Below, piece after piece: positions 24,906 to 38,300 of a stretch of DNA of 64,000 nt. The notes under the pieces were generated by a model. The model worked only from the letters and a program-made list of their open reading frames with translations. It ran no database searches and was not told the origin of the DNA. The translations under genes were made by a program, and so were the position numbers. Positions within the stretch are counted from its first letter, which is position 1. Each line of letters begins with the position of its first letter. The DNA comes from Phoenix dactylifera. Lineage: Eukaryota > Streptophyta > Magnoliopsida > Arecales > Arecaceae. The stretch covers positions 20,091,646 to 20,155,645 of the forward strand of contig NC_052399.1 of NCBI RefSeq assembly GCF_009389715.1, read 5' to 3'.

Positions 24906-25965
24906 ATGGAGAAGAAGGGTCAATCCTGATGCACTGCTACAAGCTTGGAAGGATGGCTGGACAGGACCTTTGGAAAGGTCTGCCATGCAAAGATCATCAC
25001 CTCTAGCCAAAGAGTGGCCATTAAGACCATCGACGGAGAGCCAGGTTGACTCCAACGATGCTCTTCAGCATCGTCTACTCTCCACACCTGCCGACGCTTC
25101 TTTGAAACATCGGCAAATTTTGGCGCCGGAGCCAAAATTGCCGACGCTTTTACCTACCTAGTTTCGGTAGCCAAAAGTTGGAAAAGGGTACTTTTCCTCC
25201 AGTAGATCTTCGTCATGCGCCTCGTCCGCCACCCCAACATTGTCCAGCTCTATGAGGTCATGGCGAGCAAGGCCAGCATCTACTTCATCATGGAGTACGT
25301 CAAAGGTGACCAGCTCGTCAACAATGTGGCCAAAAGGAAGGCTGCTCAAGGAGAATGCTGCCAGTAAAGTATTTCCAGCAGCTGATAGGGGCTGTGGACT
25401 TTCTGCCATAGCCGTGGTGTCTGCCACTGAGACCTTAAGCCGGAGAACCCCCTCGACGATAATGGCAATCTTAAAGTGTCAGACTTTCGGCCGAGCGCCC
25501 TCAGAGAGTCAGAGGCCAGACGGGCTGCTCCATAGGACGTGTAGCACACCAGCCTACGTCGCTCCAGAGATACATCAACAAGAAGGGGGATGATGGAGTC
25601 AAGGCCGATATATGGCCTTGTGGGGACATCCTCTTTGTTCTACTGGCAGGCTACCTGCCATTCCATAACCCCAATCTGATGGAGATGTACAAAAAGATGA
25701 CCCGAGCATAATTCAAGTGTCCTTAACGATTTTCTGCTGATGTTCGTAGCCTTCTAACCAGACTCTAGCCCCCAGCCCCAGCACAAGGCTCACCATTGAG
25801 AAGCTGATGGAGAATCCCTGGTTTAAAAAGGGATTCAAACCAGCAGTAACATATCCTACACTAGATTGCTCGACCAGCCTGTCTTCCAGATGTGCGTGAA
25901 GCTTTCACTACCGGTTATGAAGATGATGAGAGCAATGCAAGACCTACTATAGTTTGAATGCATTC
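24906..25965 (+). pseudogene. CIPK (CBL-interacting protein kinase, SnRK3) pseudogene
   Basis: Kinase sequence is readable in shifting frames without introns. It begins MEKKG (frameshift at codon 5-6), then ILMHCYKLGR and a damaged glycine loop. It resumes at 25205 as [19 protein letters not shown], then [20 protein letters not shown], the YVAPE region, [22 protein letters not shown] and ENPWFKKGF. It ends ESNARPT with the codons for Asn-Ala-Phe, the NAF motif that binds CBL calcium sensors. Many stops and frameshifts rule out function. About 150 bp (25046-25200) between kinase subdomains is replaced by unrelated sequence with short inverted repeats. Homology stops exactly at NAF, next to an LTR-like segment at 25976. 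Lack of introns fits either a processed copy or the intronless CIPK clade. Confidence 0.88.
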
Positions 25966-25975
25966 TGGGAGAATC

Positions 25976-26095
25976 TGTGCGAATGTGTGTTTAGTCCCAC
26001 GCCGATAGATCTTGGGTATTTATCTCATATAGAATTAAAGAACTTAAATAACATCTTCCGGTTAATCATTTTCGATAAAATTTTGGATTGTTACA
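25976..26095 (+). mobile_element. Solo LTR-like sequence of the TRIM family
   Basis: Starts TGTGCGAATGTGTGTTTAGT and ends GGATTGTTACA. It shares TGTGTTTAG, CTAAATAACATCTT.CGG-type and TTGGATTGTTACA segments, in the same order, with the LTRs of the TRIM at 56373-56814. Its TTTAGTCCCAC..CGAT segment resembles a motif I recall from plant TRIM LTRs. The flanks GAATC and TATTC are not a clear duplication, so insertion as a complete solo LTR is not proven. Confidence 0.5.
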
Positions 26096-28268
26096 TATTC
26101 GACATCTCAAGTTGCAGGGGAGCAAAGAAGAAAGAAAGAGGCAATTGATGCGGAGGTTTTTGAGGCCACCCTCTCTTTTTTTGTCATAGAGGGGGTGACC
26201 CCAAAAATCACCTTCTTTTTATGACCTTCTTTGCTAACATCAAACAGTTAGATGGTGCAATAACTACTTTTAGATCTACAAAGATAGAAGGAAAAAAAAG
26301 TTGAGTGATTTGAGAAATATGCAAAAAGCGATCTAATAATTGGAGTCGTAAAAAAATATCAAAGAATTTTCAGTGCAAATACTAGTTTAAAAAAAAAGGT
26401 TTTTTTGTTTGATAAATGGCCATGAAAATAGATCAAGCTGTAAGAGGAAGTGCAGCCACAAAAAAAAAAAACCTTGTATTAAAAATAATAGACATTTACC
26501 ATTGATATTTCGTGTAGTAGCATGCACTAAATTAATTACCCTAATTATATTTATAAAGGATGAAATAAGCTTCCATTGTTTAGATTTGTCTTAGTCTGGT
26601 GTTTATGCTCAATTTGTAGCTTGAAACAGAAAGCCAGTGGTGTTGAAGATTGAACATTTAGCCATTTCTTGATGTTTCATTTATTTCTTTGAGCTTGACT
26701 ATCACCTGTTGCCTAATAAAATGATCATGTTAGCCAGCTTAACCTATGAAACACATAGAACAATCAATTAATTTGCTAACCTACACACATTAAAATTGTT
26801 TTAGTAGAGAATCAGCATGCATGTGCAACCATATACCTATTATTCTAGCCCTTGAGGCTTGGGTGTTTATATGGAGCTCTCACAAGAGGATAAGGATAAG
26901 CATGTTCTATGTAGGACTAAATAAAAGTAGCAAAAATCACACTAACATTTATCAAAGTCGACTAAAAGTCAAGGGAAGTCCGAGTTTGAGTGGACTTCGG
27001 ATCCATCCTAATGGTAAAAGTGGTGCCACTTGGAATTATATTGATGGTAAGTAGTCTCCCAACAATATTTCACAACCAATGAACAGTAGTACACTATCAA
27101 TTAATTATGAACAATAAGGTGCCCTATAGTACTTTCTCATGGTATGTAGTTTATTGCTAGTAAAGTCTTGAATTTGTAGGGTCCTTTCCACTGCAAAGCT
27201 AAGTGATATAATGCATGCGGCAGGCTATGCGATATGGTTAGATCCTATTATAGAGGTATCGAATCATGGAGAGTCATTATTTGTAACATTTTGGTATTTC
27301 TTTGGAATATCAACAGTAGAGTGTCCACAGTTTGCCCCTCGTCGAATGGTATTTTAAGAGAAATACTAGTCATCTTTGTGTAGATTGCCAAGGCTCATCC
27401 TTCTCATGTCCATTGAAAACGTGACGAGGTAATAAGCCAAGCATGGGGAACTTGGCTTTGCTTAATCATTTTTTTCGAAAGCATAGATTTGAAATCATTT
27501 TGTGAAACTTGCCATTTCTAATCAATAAGTCTCAAACAAATGTACATCTCAAATTAAAAAATAAATAAGAAGAATAAATGTGTGGATCAAGGACCCAACA
27601 ACCTTTGTAGCTCTGTGCTTTAACAATTGTTATGATAGATTTTGTGAAGAAGAAGTGGAGGTTCCTCTGCGTAGGCATCCTATTCTGTGCATTAGTTCAA
27701 TTTCCATTTTATTTCTGTCTCCATAATTGTGGGTAAAACAAACATAATTATGAAAGAAACAGGTGTAATTGCATGCAAAGTTACTAATGTATAAGAATTA
27801 ACAGAGAAAAAAGGCAGAAACAAAAAACGTGTCTTGAAGTTTCCCTTTTGTTAAAATCCAGAGAATAGTCGCAGCGCTGAGTGCAGGTTAATTAATCAGA
27901 GGGTAAATTCTTAAAATTAAAAAAAAAAAAGTAAAAAAAAAAAAGTTGAACATAGGGCCGGTGGAGTGGTACTACTGCGGCCCACAGTTCCGCAGGCCAC
28001 GGGCCGGGCCTAAGCATTTAATAGATAAAAGGCCTTAGCCCAGGAGCGAACTCAGCCGTGCCTGGTAAAACTACCGTTGAAACTGAGGTGGGGCCGGTGT
28101 CGCGACTTTATCTCGACGCGGCAACCACCATCACTTTCATTAAATTATATCATACAGCTGCCCGTTTGTTCACCTTCTCCGCTACTAACGCCGTTAAGTC
28201 TTTGGCCTCCAACTTCCACGTTTTTAACGACGCCCCTCCCTTTCTCAGCGTAGAACACTCCCGACGCC
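26096..28268. other. Intergenic, upstream of the CaMRLK-like gene
   Basis: AT-rich with A-tracts and only short open frames; no gene recognised. The last 250 bp become GC-richer. An ATAGATAAAAGG string at about 28021-28032 could be a TATA element for the gene starting at 28269. This is only suggestive. Confidence 0.35.
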
Positions 28269-30460
28269 ATGCCACCCTCTCCTGATCTCCTTCCTCTTCT
28301 CCTCCTCCTCCTCCTCTCTTTCTTCTCCTACTCCCACTCCTCCTGCGACCCATCAGAGCGCGAACTTCTCTCCCGCGCCTTCAGCTCCGTCTCAGGTTTC
28401 CAGCCCCCCCGGCCCGACTCAAGATGCGCCAAGATTCGGGAGATCAAACTCCCCAATAGGAACCTCAGCGGCACCGTATCTTGGACGCTCCTGCGGAACA
28501 TCTCGAGCCTCCAGATCCTCGACCTCTCCGGAAATGCTCTCGAGGGCTCCATCCCTGCCCGCTTCTGGTCCGACTCGGCTCTCCTCGAGGTCAACCTCGC
28601 CGCCAACCGCTTCGGTGGCGCCCTCCGGATAGAACAGGGCCCCGCCGGCACGTATCCACCCCCTATTAAGGTCCTCGACCTCTCCGGCAACCGGTTCACC
28701 AGCGCGGTGGGCTTGGAGGACCTCAAAGGCTTGAAACATCTCGATGTTTCTAATAACTCCATGGCCGGGGATTTTCCCAAAGACTTCCCACCGCTCGCGG
28801 GCCTTGGCTTCTTAAACGTCTCGTTTAATAACTTCACCGGAGTGGTGGAACCCGAGGTGCTCGAGAAGTTCGGGAGCTCAGCTTTTATAAAAGCCGGCTC
28901 TCTTAATTTCTCTTCTTCTGCTAGAGACGCCCCCAGTCCTGCTCCCTCTTCTTTAGTTTCTCGTGGGAAGAAAAGCATAACAAAGGGTCGTGAAGGGGCG
29001 CTAAGGATGGGAGTTACAGTAGCGGCCGCCTCTCTTGTAGTATTCTCTCTATTGGCTTATGTGTTATATGCGGTGATGAGGAAGAGAAAGGGACGGAAGG
29101 ATGAGTGGAATGGGGAGGAACCAGCGGCCTCTGCTGCAGCGGCGGCGGTGGGGAAGGAAGCGGGATGGGTCGCGGAGGCCAGGTGGACGGCGCCGGTGGT
29201 GGTGTTCGATAAGCCGCTAATGGCGCTGACGTTTGCGGACCTGGCAGCGGCCACGTCGGGGTTCGGGAGGGAGTCCCAACTGGCGGAGGGCGGCCGGAGC
29301 GGGCCGGCATACCGGGCGGTGCTCCCTGGGGACATGCACTTGGTGGTCCGGGTGCTGGAGGCCGCCCGCGAGGTGGACGAGAAGGAGGCGGCCGCCGCCT
29401 TCCGCGACCTCGCCCGCCTCCGCCATCCCAACCTTCTTCCTCTCACCGGCTACTGCATCGCAGGTATTTGAATTTTCTCTTTTTGCCCTTTTTCTCTAAC
29501 TAATTTCTGGCACGTGTGATTTAGGATGGATGGCTGTGATTCCATCAGACTAATGATTTTTTATATTATTCATATTACTTGATAAGCGCACTCCCATCTT
29601 TAGCGAATGCTTCTGCTCTGCAGCCTCTGCTCTTATTTCTCACCTATTATAGAGCATTACCTGAACTAGAGAAAGCACATTTACTAAAATAGCAGTACGC
29701 CGTTGCCGACTTTATGAGATTGTATTATTTTATCATTTTTCTCGTATTATTTATAATAGAATTTTTTTAAAAAAATAATATAGGAAGAGAGAAGCTACTG
29801 CTATACGAGTACATGGAGAAGGGGGACCTCCACCGGTGGCTCCACGAACTCCCGGCGGCCTGCCCCGACGTCGAGGACCGGAGCATCGAAACGTGGGAGA
29901 TCCACCACGGGGAGGAGAGAAGACCGCCGCCGGGGGCATCGGCGTCGGTGGGGGACTGGCCGACGCGGCATCGGATCGCGCTAGGGATCGCGCGGGGGCT
30001 GGCTTTCCTCCACCAGGGGTGGGTTGGCTCGCGGCAGGCCGCGGTCCACGGCCACCTCGTCCCGACCAACATTCTTCTCGGCGAGGACCTGGAGCCCCGG
30101 ATCGCCGATTTCGGGGTGGCGACCGGCGAGGGCACAGCGGACGGGGACGTGTACAGCTACGGAGTGGTGCTGATGGAGCTGGTGACGGGGAGGGCGGGGT
30201 GGTCGGACGCCGAGGTCGGGTGGACTCGGATGCTGGTTAGGGAGGGGCGGGTGGCGGAGGCGGTGGACCCCAGGCTGAGGGAATGGCCGGAGTGGGAGAA
30301 GGAGGCGGTGGAATGCCTCCGGGTGGGGTATCTCTGCACCGCCGAGTCGCCGGAGAAGCGGCCCACCATGCAGCAGGTAGTGGGTCTCATCAAAGACGTG
30401 CGCCCTTGCTCCACCGCCGCCGCCACTGCCACTTCATCCTTCTCATCTTCTTCCCATTAA
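28269..30460 (+). CDS. CaMRLK: LRR receptor-like pseudokinase, CaMRLK (At5g45800)-like
   Basis: Two exons, 28269-29463 and 29784-30460, split in phase 1 by a 320-bp AT-rich intron; 623 aa. A Leu-rich signal peptide (about 1-25) is followed by an N-terminal cap ([20 protein letters not shown]) and roughly five LRRs ([56 protein letters not shown]). A membrane span lies at about 247-269, a basic stop-transfer follows, and a kinase-like domain runs from about 315. Invariant residues are altered: the glycine loop is degenerate, the VAIK Lys is replaced (LVVRVL) and HRD is replaced by HGHL, although ADFG remains. The domain is probably catalytically dead. The family is named for a calmodulin-binding Arabidopsis member; calcium/calmodulin binding here is by analogy. 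Exons are very GC-rich compared with the intron. The reading frame is intact. It lies 6 kb downstream of another receptor pseudokinase on the same strand. Confidence 0.93.
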
Positions 30461-33400
30461 AGGAAGCGCCAAATGCAACTCCTTTTACTCCTTTTCTTTT
30501 CTTTTCTTTTTTTCTACTACTATGATTCCTTTTTAATATCATTAGTCGGTCTACCTTCTTGTTGTTTTGTTAAAGGACAGGGAGAGAAGGCGATTTTAGT
30601 GTTATTAATTAGTCTATCTTTCTTGTTGTCTCGTTGAAAGATGCTGAGACAGAGAAGAGTGGGGTGGGGAGAAGGAATGGGGTGCGATAAGGCAACTTTT
30701 ATGACTGAGACGGTAGGGGTTTCGTTGTCGGTCAGCGAATCCCACTGGTTCGCTCGATGTCTTTTATTAAGTCTGTAGAGGAGAGTCAAGTGGGGGAAAG
30801 GTTTGGGTAAAAAAGTCAAATTCAGAGATGGCTACAGGGCGGAGGCGACGAAGGTTTAGAGAGTTGGGTCGTGGGTGCTGCTTGTTTTGCGATCGGCCCG
30901 TTCGAGGGAGGGGTATCTATTTGTCCGTTCTTGTTTATTTCTACGCAGAGTAAATTTTTAAAAATCTCTTAAAAATAGCGATGAATTATACTATCTTCCA
31001 ATAATTTAAAAATTATCTTTATAATTTTTTATCTAATATTTTAATAGTATGTTAGTAGAACTGGTAACTTTAAATAGGACCTCAATACTATATCAAAAAA
31101 AATTTAAAAATAACTAAAATAGTTTTAAATGACATAACATCAATCAAGGATATAACAAAGCATACATATCTTTCTTATTATCCAAAGATAATTTCGACTT
31201 TTCATATTAGAGCAAATAGTTTCACTAGCACCATTAATTGAATTGGATGTAAGTATTGAGTTTTGCAAATTATTGAGTATAAATGTAATAAATACGTACC
31301 TTATGAAGATTTTTATAATTTACTCGGGATTTTATTCAGTTAATTGCTTTTAGATTCTTAAGACTTGTGATTAGGGCAAAACGACTCTCATGACTGAAGC
31401 CATACCAAGTTTTTATCTACCATCTAGGGTAGACTGTATTCTTCTACCAGTTCCTAGCCTTTCAAAACCTATCATATATTTTTGTTAAAGGAATTTTTTA
31501 TCACTTGGGTTTCTGAGGGTCATTGCATCTGTCTAGTTCCACTCAAGTACACTTTTTTTTTTCTTGTTTTCTTTTTTCTGTTTTGGTTTTCAAGGAAGGG
31601 GAGGGGGTTGGGGTAATCATGGAATGGGTTGAATCATAACAGCCACACCAAAACTAAACTGCAATTAGAAATCTCTTGTGCAACTGAGCAAGTATTCATG
31701 GATGCATGCCTCTAACGTACTTTGCAGTAGTATACCACATAGGGATGAATAAAAGTTCCTCTAGATGGTTCTAAATGTTTGCAGAGAACATTTGTCATGT
31801 ACGAGCTGCATCCAACTTTTCACATCACCTTGCATATTAACGGCAACGTAGTCATGCATTGATGTTTAGGACATATGATCCAAGCAGCAAATTAATTATG
31901 AAGAAACCTGGGGATGTAGCGATAATGATGTTTCAAGAAAGTAAAATTTTGTAGATTGATTAGGACTTATGCTAAAAAGTCCATCACGACAAGTGCAATA
32001 GCAACCGGTGACTAGAACTCTATACCGTATTGCGTAATGTGCAATCAACGAATTCAAATATGTATTATTAATTTAATTTATTAAGAAATACAGAGATTGG
32101 TGAATGATTGCATGTGCAATGCACGTGACCTGAAGAAAATTAATTTAAAAAGAAAAAAAGAAGAAGAAGAAGAGAGAGAGAGAGATGGGTGACCCTAGTT
32201 ATGCATGCGATAGCTACTGCAAGAGCCTTTGGCTGCATGCCTCCAAGTCGTCTAATCTTACCTCACCTCGATGGACCACCCTAAGCATGATCTTAGTCAT
32301 CGCCTCTAACTCTCGGTGATGCAATACAACGACCCGGACACCCCTCACAGTGGTTTTTCGGAATCCCAACTTCTCCTATTCCATTATCTTTCATGAATGC
32401 TCGCATTGGTGTTCCTGTTTGGAGATTAGTCCTCCCAAGCACAAGGAGACTCATTTTCCAACTATTGCAACTAGGACTGATAAGCTGTACCAAAGGCTCA
32501 AACAATCGCCGGCAGCAAGCGATCAGTCTAAAACGAGTCTACATCAAGTATTGCATCAAGTATTATGGACATGCCCTGAACCCTCGGCAACCTTCTGTGT
32601 CCCAATCCACAGTTTAGAGACTTTGACAAATATTATAGTTTAGATAAGTGAAGTGGACCTCGAGAAGGAACGACAGCCGCAATTCTGTCGACAGGAGCCG
32701 CCCCCCACTTTGTTAAAACTCCTCTGGTCCATGGAAGAGGTGTCTTGAGTAGCAAGCAAGCCGTGGCTGCTTCGCCCGTCTCCCATTTTTGAGTTACTCG
32801 AGCATTTTCCGACTGGGATTTGGTTGAGGAAAGCCAACCGCGCGTTCACATATGCGCGCACTCCGCTGATCTAAGTGGAGTTGAGAGGGAAGTGCTCGCG
32901 TCGTGAAGGAGTTCCTCTCTCCTGCGCGTCAACCGTCAAAGTCGGGGGTTTCGTTTGTTGTTTTGTGAGGCCAGGCCGCATCGAGGACCGGTCAAGCACG
33001 GAAGAGCGGGTGGCATGGACTTATCCGTGTCGCCATGTTCTTGTTTTAGGAATCTTCGTCCCCTGCGGCTGCTTTGAGCTCGGTCCAATTTCAATGGGGC
33101 TGGCCGCTCGCTGCTTGATCCGATTAGGCTTGTGGAATCATCCCCTCTTACCTAGGAAATGAGGACCCTAGGATTGTATTGGCTATGGGATTGGTCCATA
33201 ATATGTAACGCTTTTCACTTTAATTAGATCAAGGCACAACTGGCATTGGCATGGGCTGCATCAACTCCAATTTGGGTGCATGACCGTCTATCTTGCAGCC
33301 CAACCCTTTCCAGCACGTGATGATAGGAAATGCACAGAGATTTTGTACGCTACGACTTCGTGTGATTTTCTCTTTTATGTCGGAGATCATCACCCGCAAC

Positions 33401-34560
33401 ACACGCCCGATAGGAATATACATAATGGTGGACAATTACAAAGGCATCAATCTATGAACAAAATCTTAGGATGCAACACCAGAATAGCTTTGAACACTTG
33501 CATGGAAAATTTTATCGCTTGTTGGGGAATTAATTCGTAATAATATCCATGCTTTTGTAGTTTGAAAAAAAAAAAAGAGTCAGACTCAGTCCACCAGCAA
33601 TGAAGATGGAGAGGTTACTCGAAAGAAAAGCAGTGCCATGTAACATAGAGCTGGCCATTATCAGTCATATAATTCGGGGTACCTCCATCAAATAACCATA
33701 AGTGATACTCATACTAGAGATAGAGTTTAAAGATAAAGCTTAGACAAGAAGAAGGAGAAGTTATTATATGAGGTCTAGCAACACTATAGTTGGACAAATA
33801 GAGATGGTGCGGAGGACAACCCAATGGCAACGAAGATAACATCCAAAAAAAAAAAAAAAAAAAAAAGCCACCGCAGGCAGAGCTATACCTTGAGCTAGGG
33901 ATGAACTGATATCTTTCATTTGGAAGGATAATTAAAATTCAAGTGCGCCCAACTCCTTATAAAAATGACAGGTAGAATGTGGGAATATCTTTTTTCTTGT
34001 CCTGTATGGGTTTAGTTGATGTGATCGATTGACAACTTGTTAACCAGATCGAAACAAGGTATAAATTTTGAGAATCTCCGTTAAAACCGTAAGAGTACAA
34101 GAAGCAACGCTCCTACCGGATTGATTAGTTTAGGTGGCCAACTTTGGACAACGGAATAAATGAAAACCGCCCGTACAACACGGTAGCCGCGCTGTAGCCG
34201 ATTCGATTATAAATTATAACTGCATGAAGGGAATCATCCATACATAGATCGTCGTACCAGTATACCTGTATATTTTTGACTGTCTAAAGTTTTTTGCCCT
34301 CGCCATCCACGAAATAAAAAGAAAAGCATTATCCTTTGGCTGAGTTTTACCATCATTAATAAGCATACTGATGAAACATAACATTAGAGAAGTAATGAAA
34401 CGCCAAACCCAGTAGGGAAAACAGGATTCAAGAGAGCAGCTAATACTCCTAGCAAAATTCACCCCTCTAACCCTCCAAAACAAAAAGTAAGAACAAAAGT
34501 CTAATTATCAAATAAAACCCAATATCAAATAAAATGAAAGCAATCCCAGCAAAACATCCA
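30461..34560. other. Intergenic between CaMRLK-like and DTC genes
   Basis: No gene recognised. The segment 30461-30900 is probably the 3' UTR of the CaMRLK-like gene plus flank. A GC-richer stretch at 32200-33200 has short open frames on both strands that match nothing I know and may be an old repeat. A run of 22 A lies at 33845-33866 and another A-tract near 34577. Confidence 0.35.
32160..32185. repeat. (GAA)n/(GA)n purine microsatellite
   Basis: A GAAGAAGAAGA run passing directly into GAGAGAGAGAGAGA. Confidence 0.85.
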
Positions 34561-34561
34561 T

Positions 34562-34567
34562 TTTATT
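34562..34567 (-). terminator. Possible poly(A) signal of the DTC gene
   Basis: TTTATT on the + strand, i.e. AATAAA on the coding strand, about 820 bp after the stop codon. A long 3' UTR would be needed, so this is tentative; no better hexamer was noticed nearer the stop. Confidence 0.2.
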
Positions 34568-35387
34568 TATCAAAAACAGAAAAAAAAAAAAAAACTATCC
34601 ATCAAATGTGACCTCCTCTTGAAAAAAAACTAAAAATCATATCGGTCCAGCAAAACAGGGCACAACAAGAGTCCTGGCCTGCTGTGCGCATCTCAATCAT
34701 CCACTTGTGCAAGTTAAATTATTTGCATCATAAAATTTCCAATGTTTCATACAGATTAGACATGACCACACCGTACACAGATATGATTATAACATTGAAA
34801 ATAAACAACAAAACTCTTCCATTGACATCTGGTAAAAAACTGTAGATTCTTGTTTCCAGCATGTTCTGGAGTCTTGACAGTTTTACCTCTGATATTCCAC
34901 TTAAAGAAGATCCTTAACCTCTGATACCTGTAACCAAATTCTTACTGCCGAAACCTGTAACCTAATTCTTACTGCTGATCTTTGAAATGCAGAATCAAAA
35001 ATTGGCATATAAAATGCAAGCACATAAACAATCACAAATACAAACACCATCCACCAGAGAATCTAGCCAGAACAAAGAAAAAGCATGCACGAAAACTCAG
35101 AGAACATATAACTAAATTCTTCAATTCATTTGATAGCAGAAGTTGGAATAGAATTTTCCTATGCTGCCAATCACCTGACGGCTGACCAAAACTTTAAACG
35201 GAAATGCTTCCCAAATACATGGCAGATTATTACGTCCCAAAAAACCATTAGGTATCACAATCTAAAGGTACGAAATAAAGGTTATCATGATATCAAAACC
35301 AGTCTCTACTACAGATTCAAAAGCCGTAAATTCATTATAAATAGTTTGAAGTCAATGCATACTGAGATCCCCAATAGGTTAGGACTT

Positions 35388-38300
35388 CTACAATCCCGCT
35401 GCCTTCTCAATCTTCTGGATTTGGTTCAAAAATATCCATGTCATCTGCACAAGCACCCATTCAAACATCAACAAAAAGTAAAAAAGAGAAAAAAGGTTTC
35501 TAAACATAAAGCAAGTTTGATTAGAATATGAGGGACTGAAGCTTTACCATGACATGGGGAGCGATCCTCACACAGTAAACAGGAAACCCAGTGTAAAATT
35601 TGAAAGGTCCGCCACTTTTCAAGGTCTTCACAGCACAGTCCAGCGATCCAGTGTATGGATATTTCCCAGTTGCATCTGGCTGCATCTTTTGTATTTGTGT
35701 TTTGACATAATCAAAAGGTAAGCTGCAAGCTGAAGCAAAGAATCCTGAAACAGCACTAGCCCCTGCCATAAAAAGATAAAGAAACATCAAATTAAGTTGC
35801 AACAAATAGTGAAATAAACTTTCTAATCTTACCAATTCATATAGAGATTTCATCTTCATAGCAGGTCATATTCATGCATTTTGCAACTAAGTCTTCCTCC
35901 TAAGAAAAGCAGAAACAATTTATGACAGCAGCACTAAAAGGCAGAGAACAATAAACATCGTGCCATTGATGACCACTTTGCTATTCTCCTTAATGATTAA
36001 GTATACACATCCAGAATTTCATAATCAGCATGGATACAACTTAATGGTACCACATATATAGAAGCCAGTCAAGGCAGATTGTGAGATGCAGACTAGACAA
36101 GATCTTGGGCGGCCGCCTGCCCACTCGAGCCTGGCACATCCAAAAGGGGCCTTGACCTAGTTTTTATGCCCAGCGGATCGGGCTGGGCCTGAAAATTGAG
36201 CCTGTCAATTAAACAGGCCGGGCTCGGGTTTCATTGACCCAGCCCGAGTCCAATATTTCTAATAATATATAATATAACATACATATCATGTAGTATAAAA
36301 TATATCCTTCTTCTTCTTCCTTATCTTCTTCTCCTCCCCTCCCTTCGCCCCACACACTCCTCCCATCTCCTCCCCAAGCTGTCCCAGATCCCAAATCTGT
36401 CTCCCACCATCCTCTTGACCCTCTCAAACCCCTCCCCGACCTCCTCCCCTCCCCCCTCCCCCCTCCCATTCCCCAAACCTCATCTCCAAACCCTCTCCTT
36501 GTGGTTTCCTTCCTCATCTTCTTCTCGTCTCCTCCCTCCGCCCCACCCGCTCATCCTTCCATCTCACCAATCTCTCCCAATCCCTCTCCCACCACCCCCT
36601 CAAACCTCTCCCCCTCCCTGCCCCCACCCCCTCTCCAATCCCTCCCCCAGCTGTTCCCTTATCTTCTTCGCCCATCACCCATGGCGTAGATGGCGGCAGT
36701 GTCTTCGGTGGGATGAGCTTGGTGGAACGGGCTCGGTGGGATGGGAGGAGGAGATGGACAACATCGCGGAGGAGAGGGAGGGAGTCCGACGCCCAGCCCA
36801 AAAGCTCGAAGCCCAATAAGTAGCAAGCTCGGGCCTAGAAAGTAGGCCTGAAGACTAGGCCAGGTTGGGCTTGGGCTTGACTAAATCAAGTGGTATCCTA
36901 GGCTGAGCCCGGCCCAAACCCAGCCCGGCCCGCCCATTAAGCAGGTCTAATGCAGACTTAATTTCTAAGGATGGGTGAAGTTTTGACTATTTAAACAGCA
37001 TGTCCATAAACTGCTATCTTGAATACAATTACCAAAACACATAAACCACAATATCTACTCAGAAGGATAGACACTCTGGGTCACGTGTTTAGCATTCCAT
37101 TGACCTAGTATCTACCAGTCCACAAAAACATGTTGCATCTACTCATACAAAACAATAATGATTAGCAGCAGTGAAGCATGCCAACAGGCCTATGAGACCA
37201 GTAAACAATTAACCTTTCATATTCCATGGAGGAGAATTGCAAAAACAATCCTAAGATGGAAACAACTGATGATGCTATACTAAAAAAGCCAAAATAATAT
37301 AGCCAGATATTATCCAGTCTCGTTCGGATATTTTTGGTCATGCAGATCTTATCAAACAAAATCCACAATATTAATAATTTTCTGTTGGTTGCTGTAAGAA
37401 TGACTCTAGCTCCAAAAAGAAAGGCATAATCACCAAGAATCTTACCAACTACAGTACTAACTTCCCCCAAACCAAGTGAATCTCTGAAAAACTCGACGCT
37501 CTGATCATACGAGGCAAGCATGCCCATATTTAATGCCATTGCTCTAACTACAGTAGGGCCTGCACCTTTCCAAAGTGCTAGAACCCCTTCATCGGCAATA
37601 ATACGATAGAGCGCATGGAAGGCATTTTTATAGTTTCGCCTCTGTGCTAGAGGTAAAGTTGCATCTGCCTGCATTCGGATGAGTGCCAAATCAGCTGGAC
37701 TGCCAACACATGCTCCAATTGCTCCAGCTGTCAGCCCAATAAAAGCTTTCTGTAGTAGAGGTAGTGGTTTCCCATCATTCGCCTCAACTGCTTTACTTGT
37801 CAACACCCTAGGCAAAATATAAAACAGTCAATAGCTAAGATACTATCACATTAAGATTATTATTCTTCTCTAAATGCATTTTTATCAGCTACACAATTTT
37901 AAAGCCATAGCATAGTTGATCATTAGGTAAATCTGATGCTTGTTGATGTGATATGAACTTAAGCACATTCTTAAATTGTTACAGTGCAAAACTGTTAGCT
38001 TAAAAATAAGGAGAACTCAATGGGAAAGGAGTTTGATTTCGCTCTTTCTGATAGCAGAGTAACTAGCATCCAATCAGGTACATGGAAGAGTAGAACACGC
38101 TCATTGTGCATTAACCACACCTCACAATAGATGGGCAAAATCCAAAAGGCAGCAAAAGAGAGGCCCCTACACATCCCATTCAACAAAGCAGCCTCTTCCC
38201 AGAAGAGGGCTACTCTTAACTCCTTGTAATCTAACCATTTGATAATTCTACATATAAGAAAAAGTTCTTGATTACATGCTTCACAGAACAAAAAATATAT

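Noticed and set aside
33845-33866. Run of 22 A, possible retroposon tail
   Set aside because: No LINE or SINE sequence recognised upstream and no target duplication around it.
36415-36819. Pro/Ser-rich open frames on both strands
   Set aside because: They lie inside the hAT-like element at 36094-36949 in a C/T-rich low-complexity tract.
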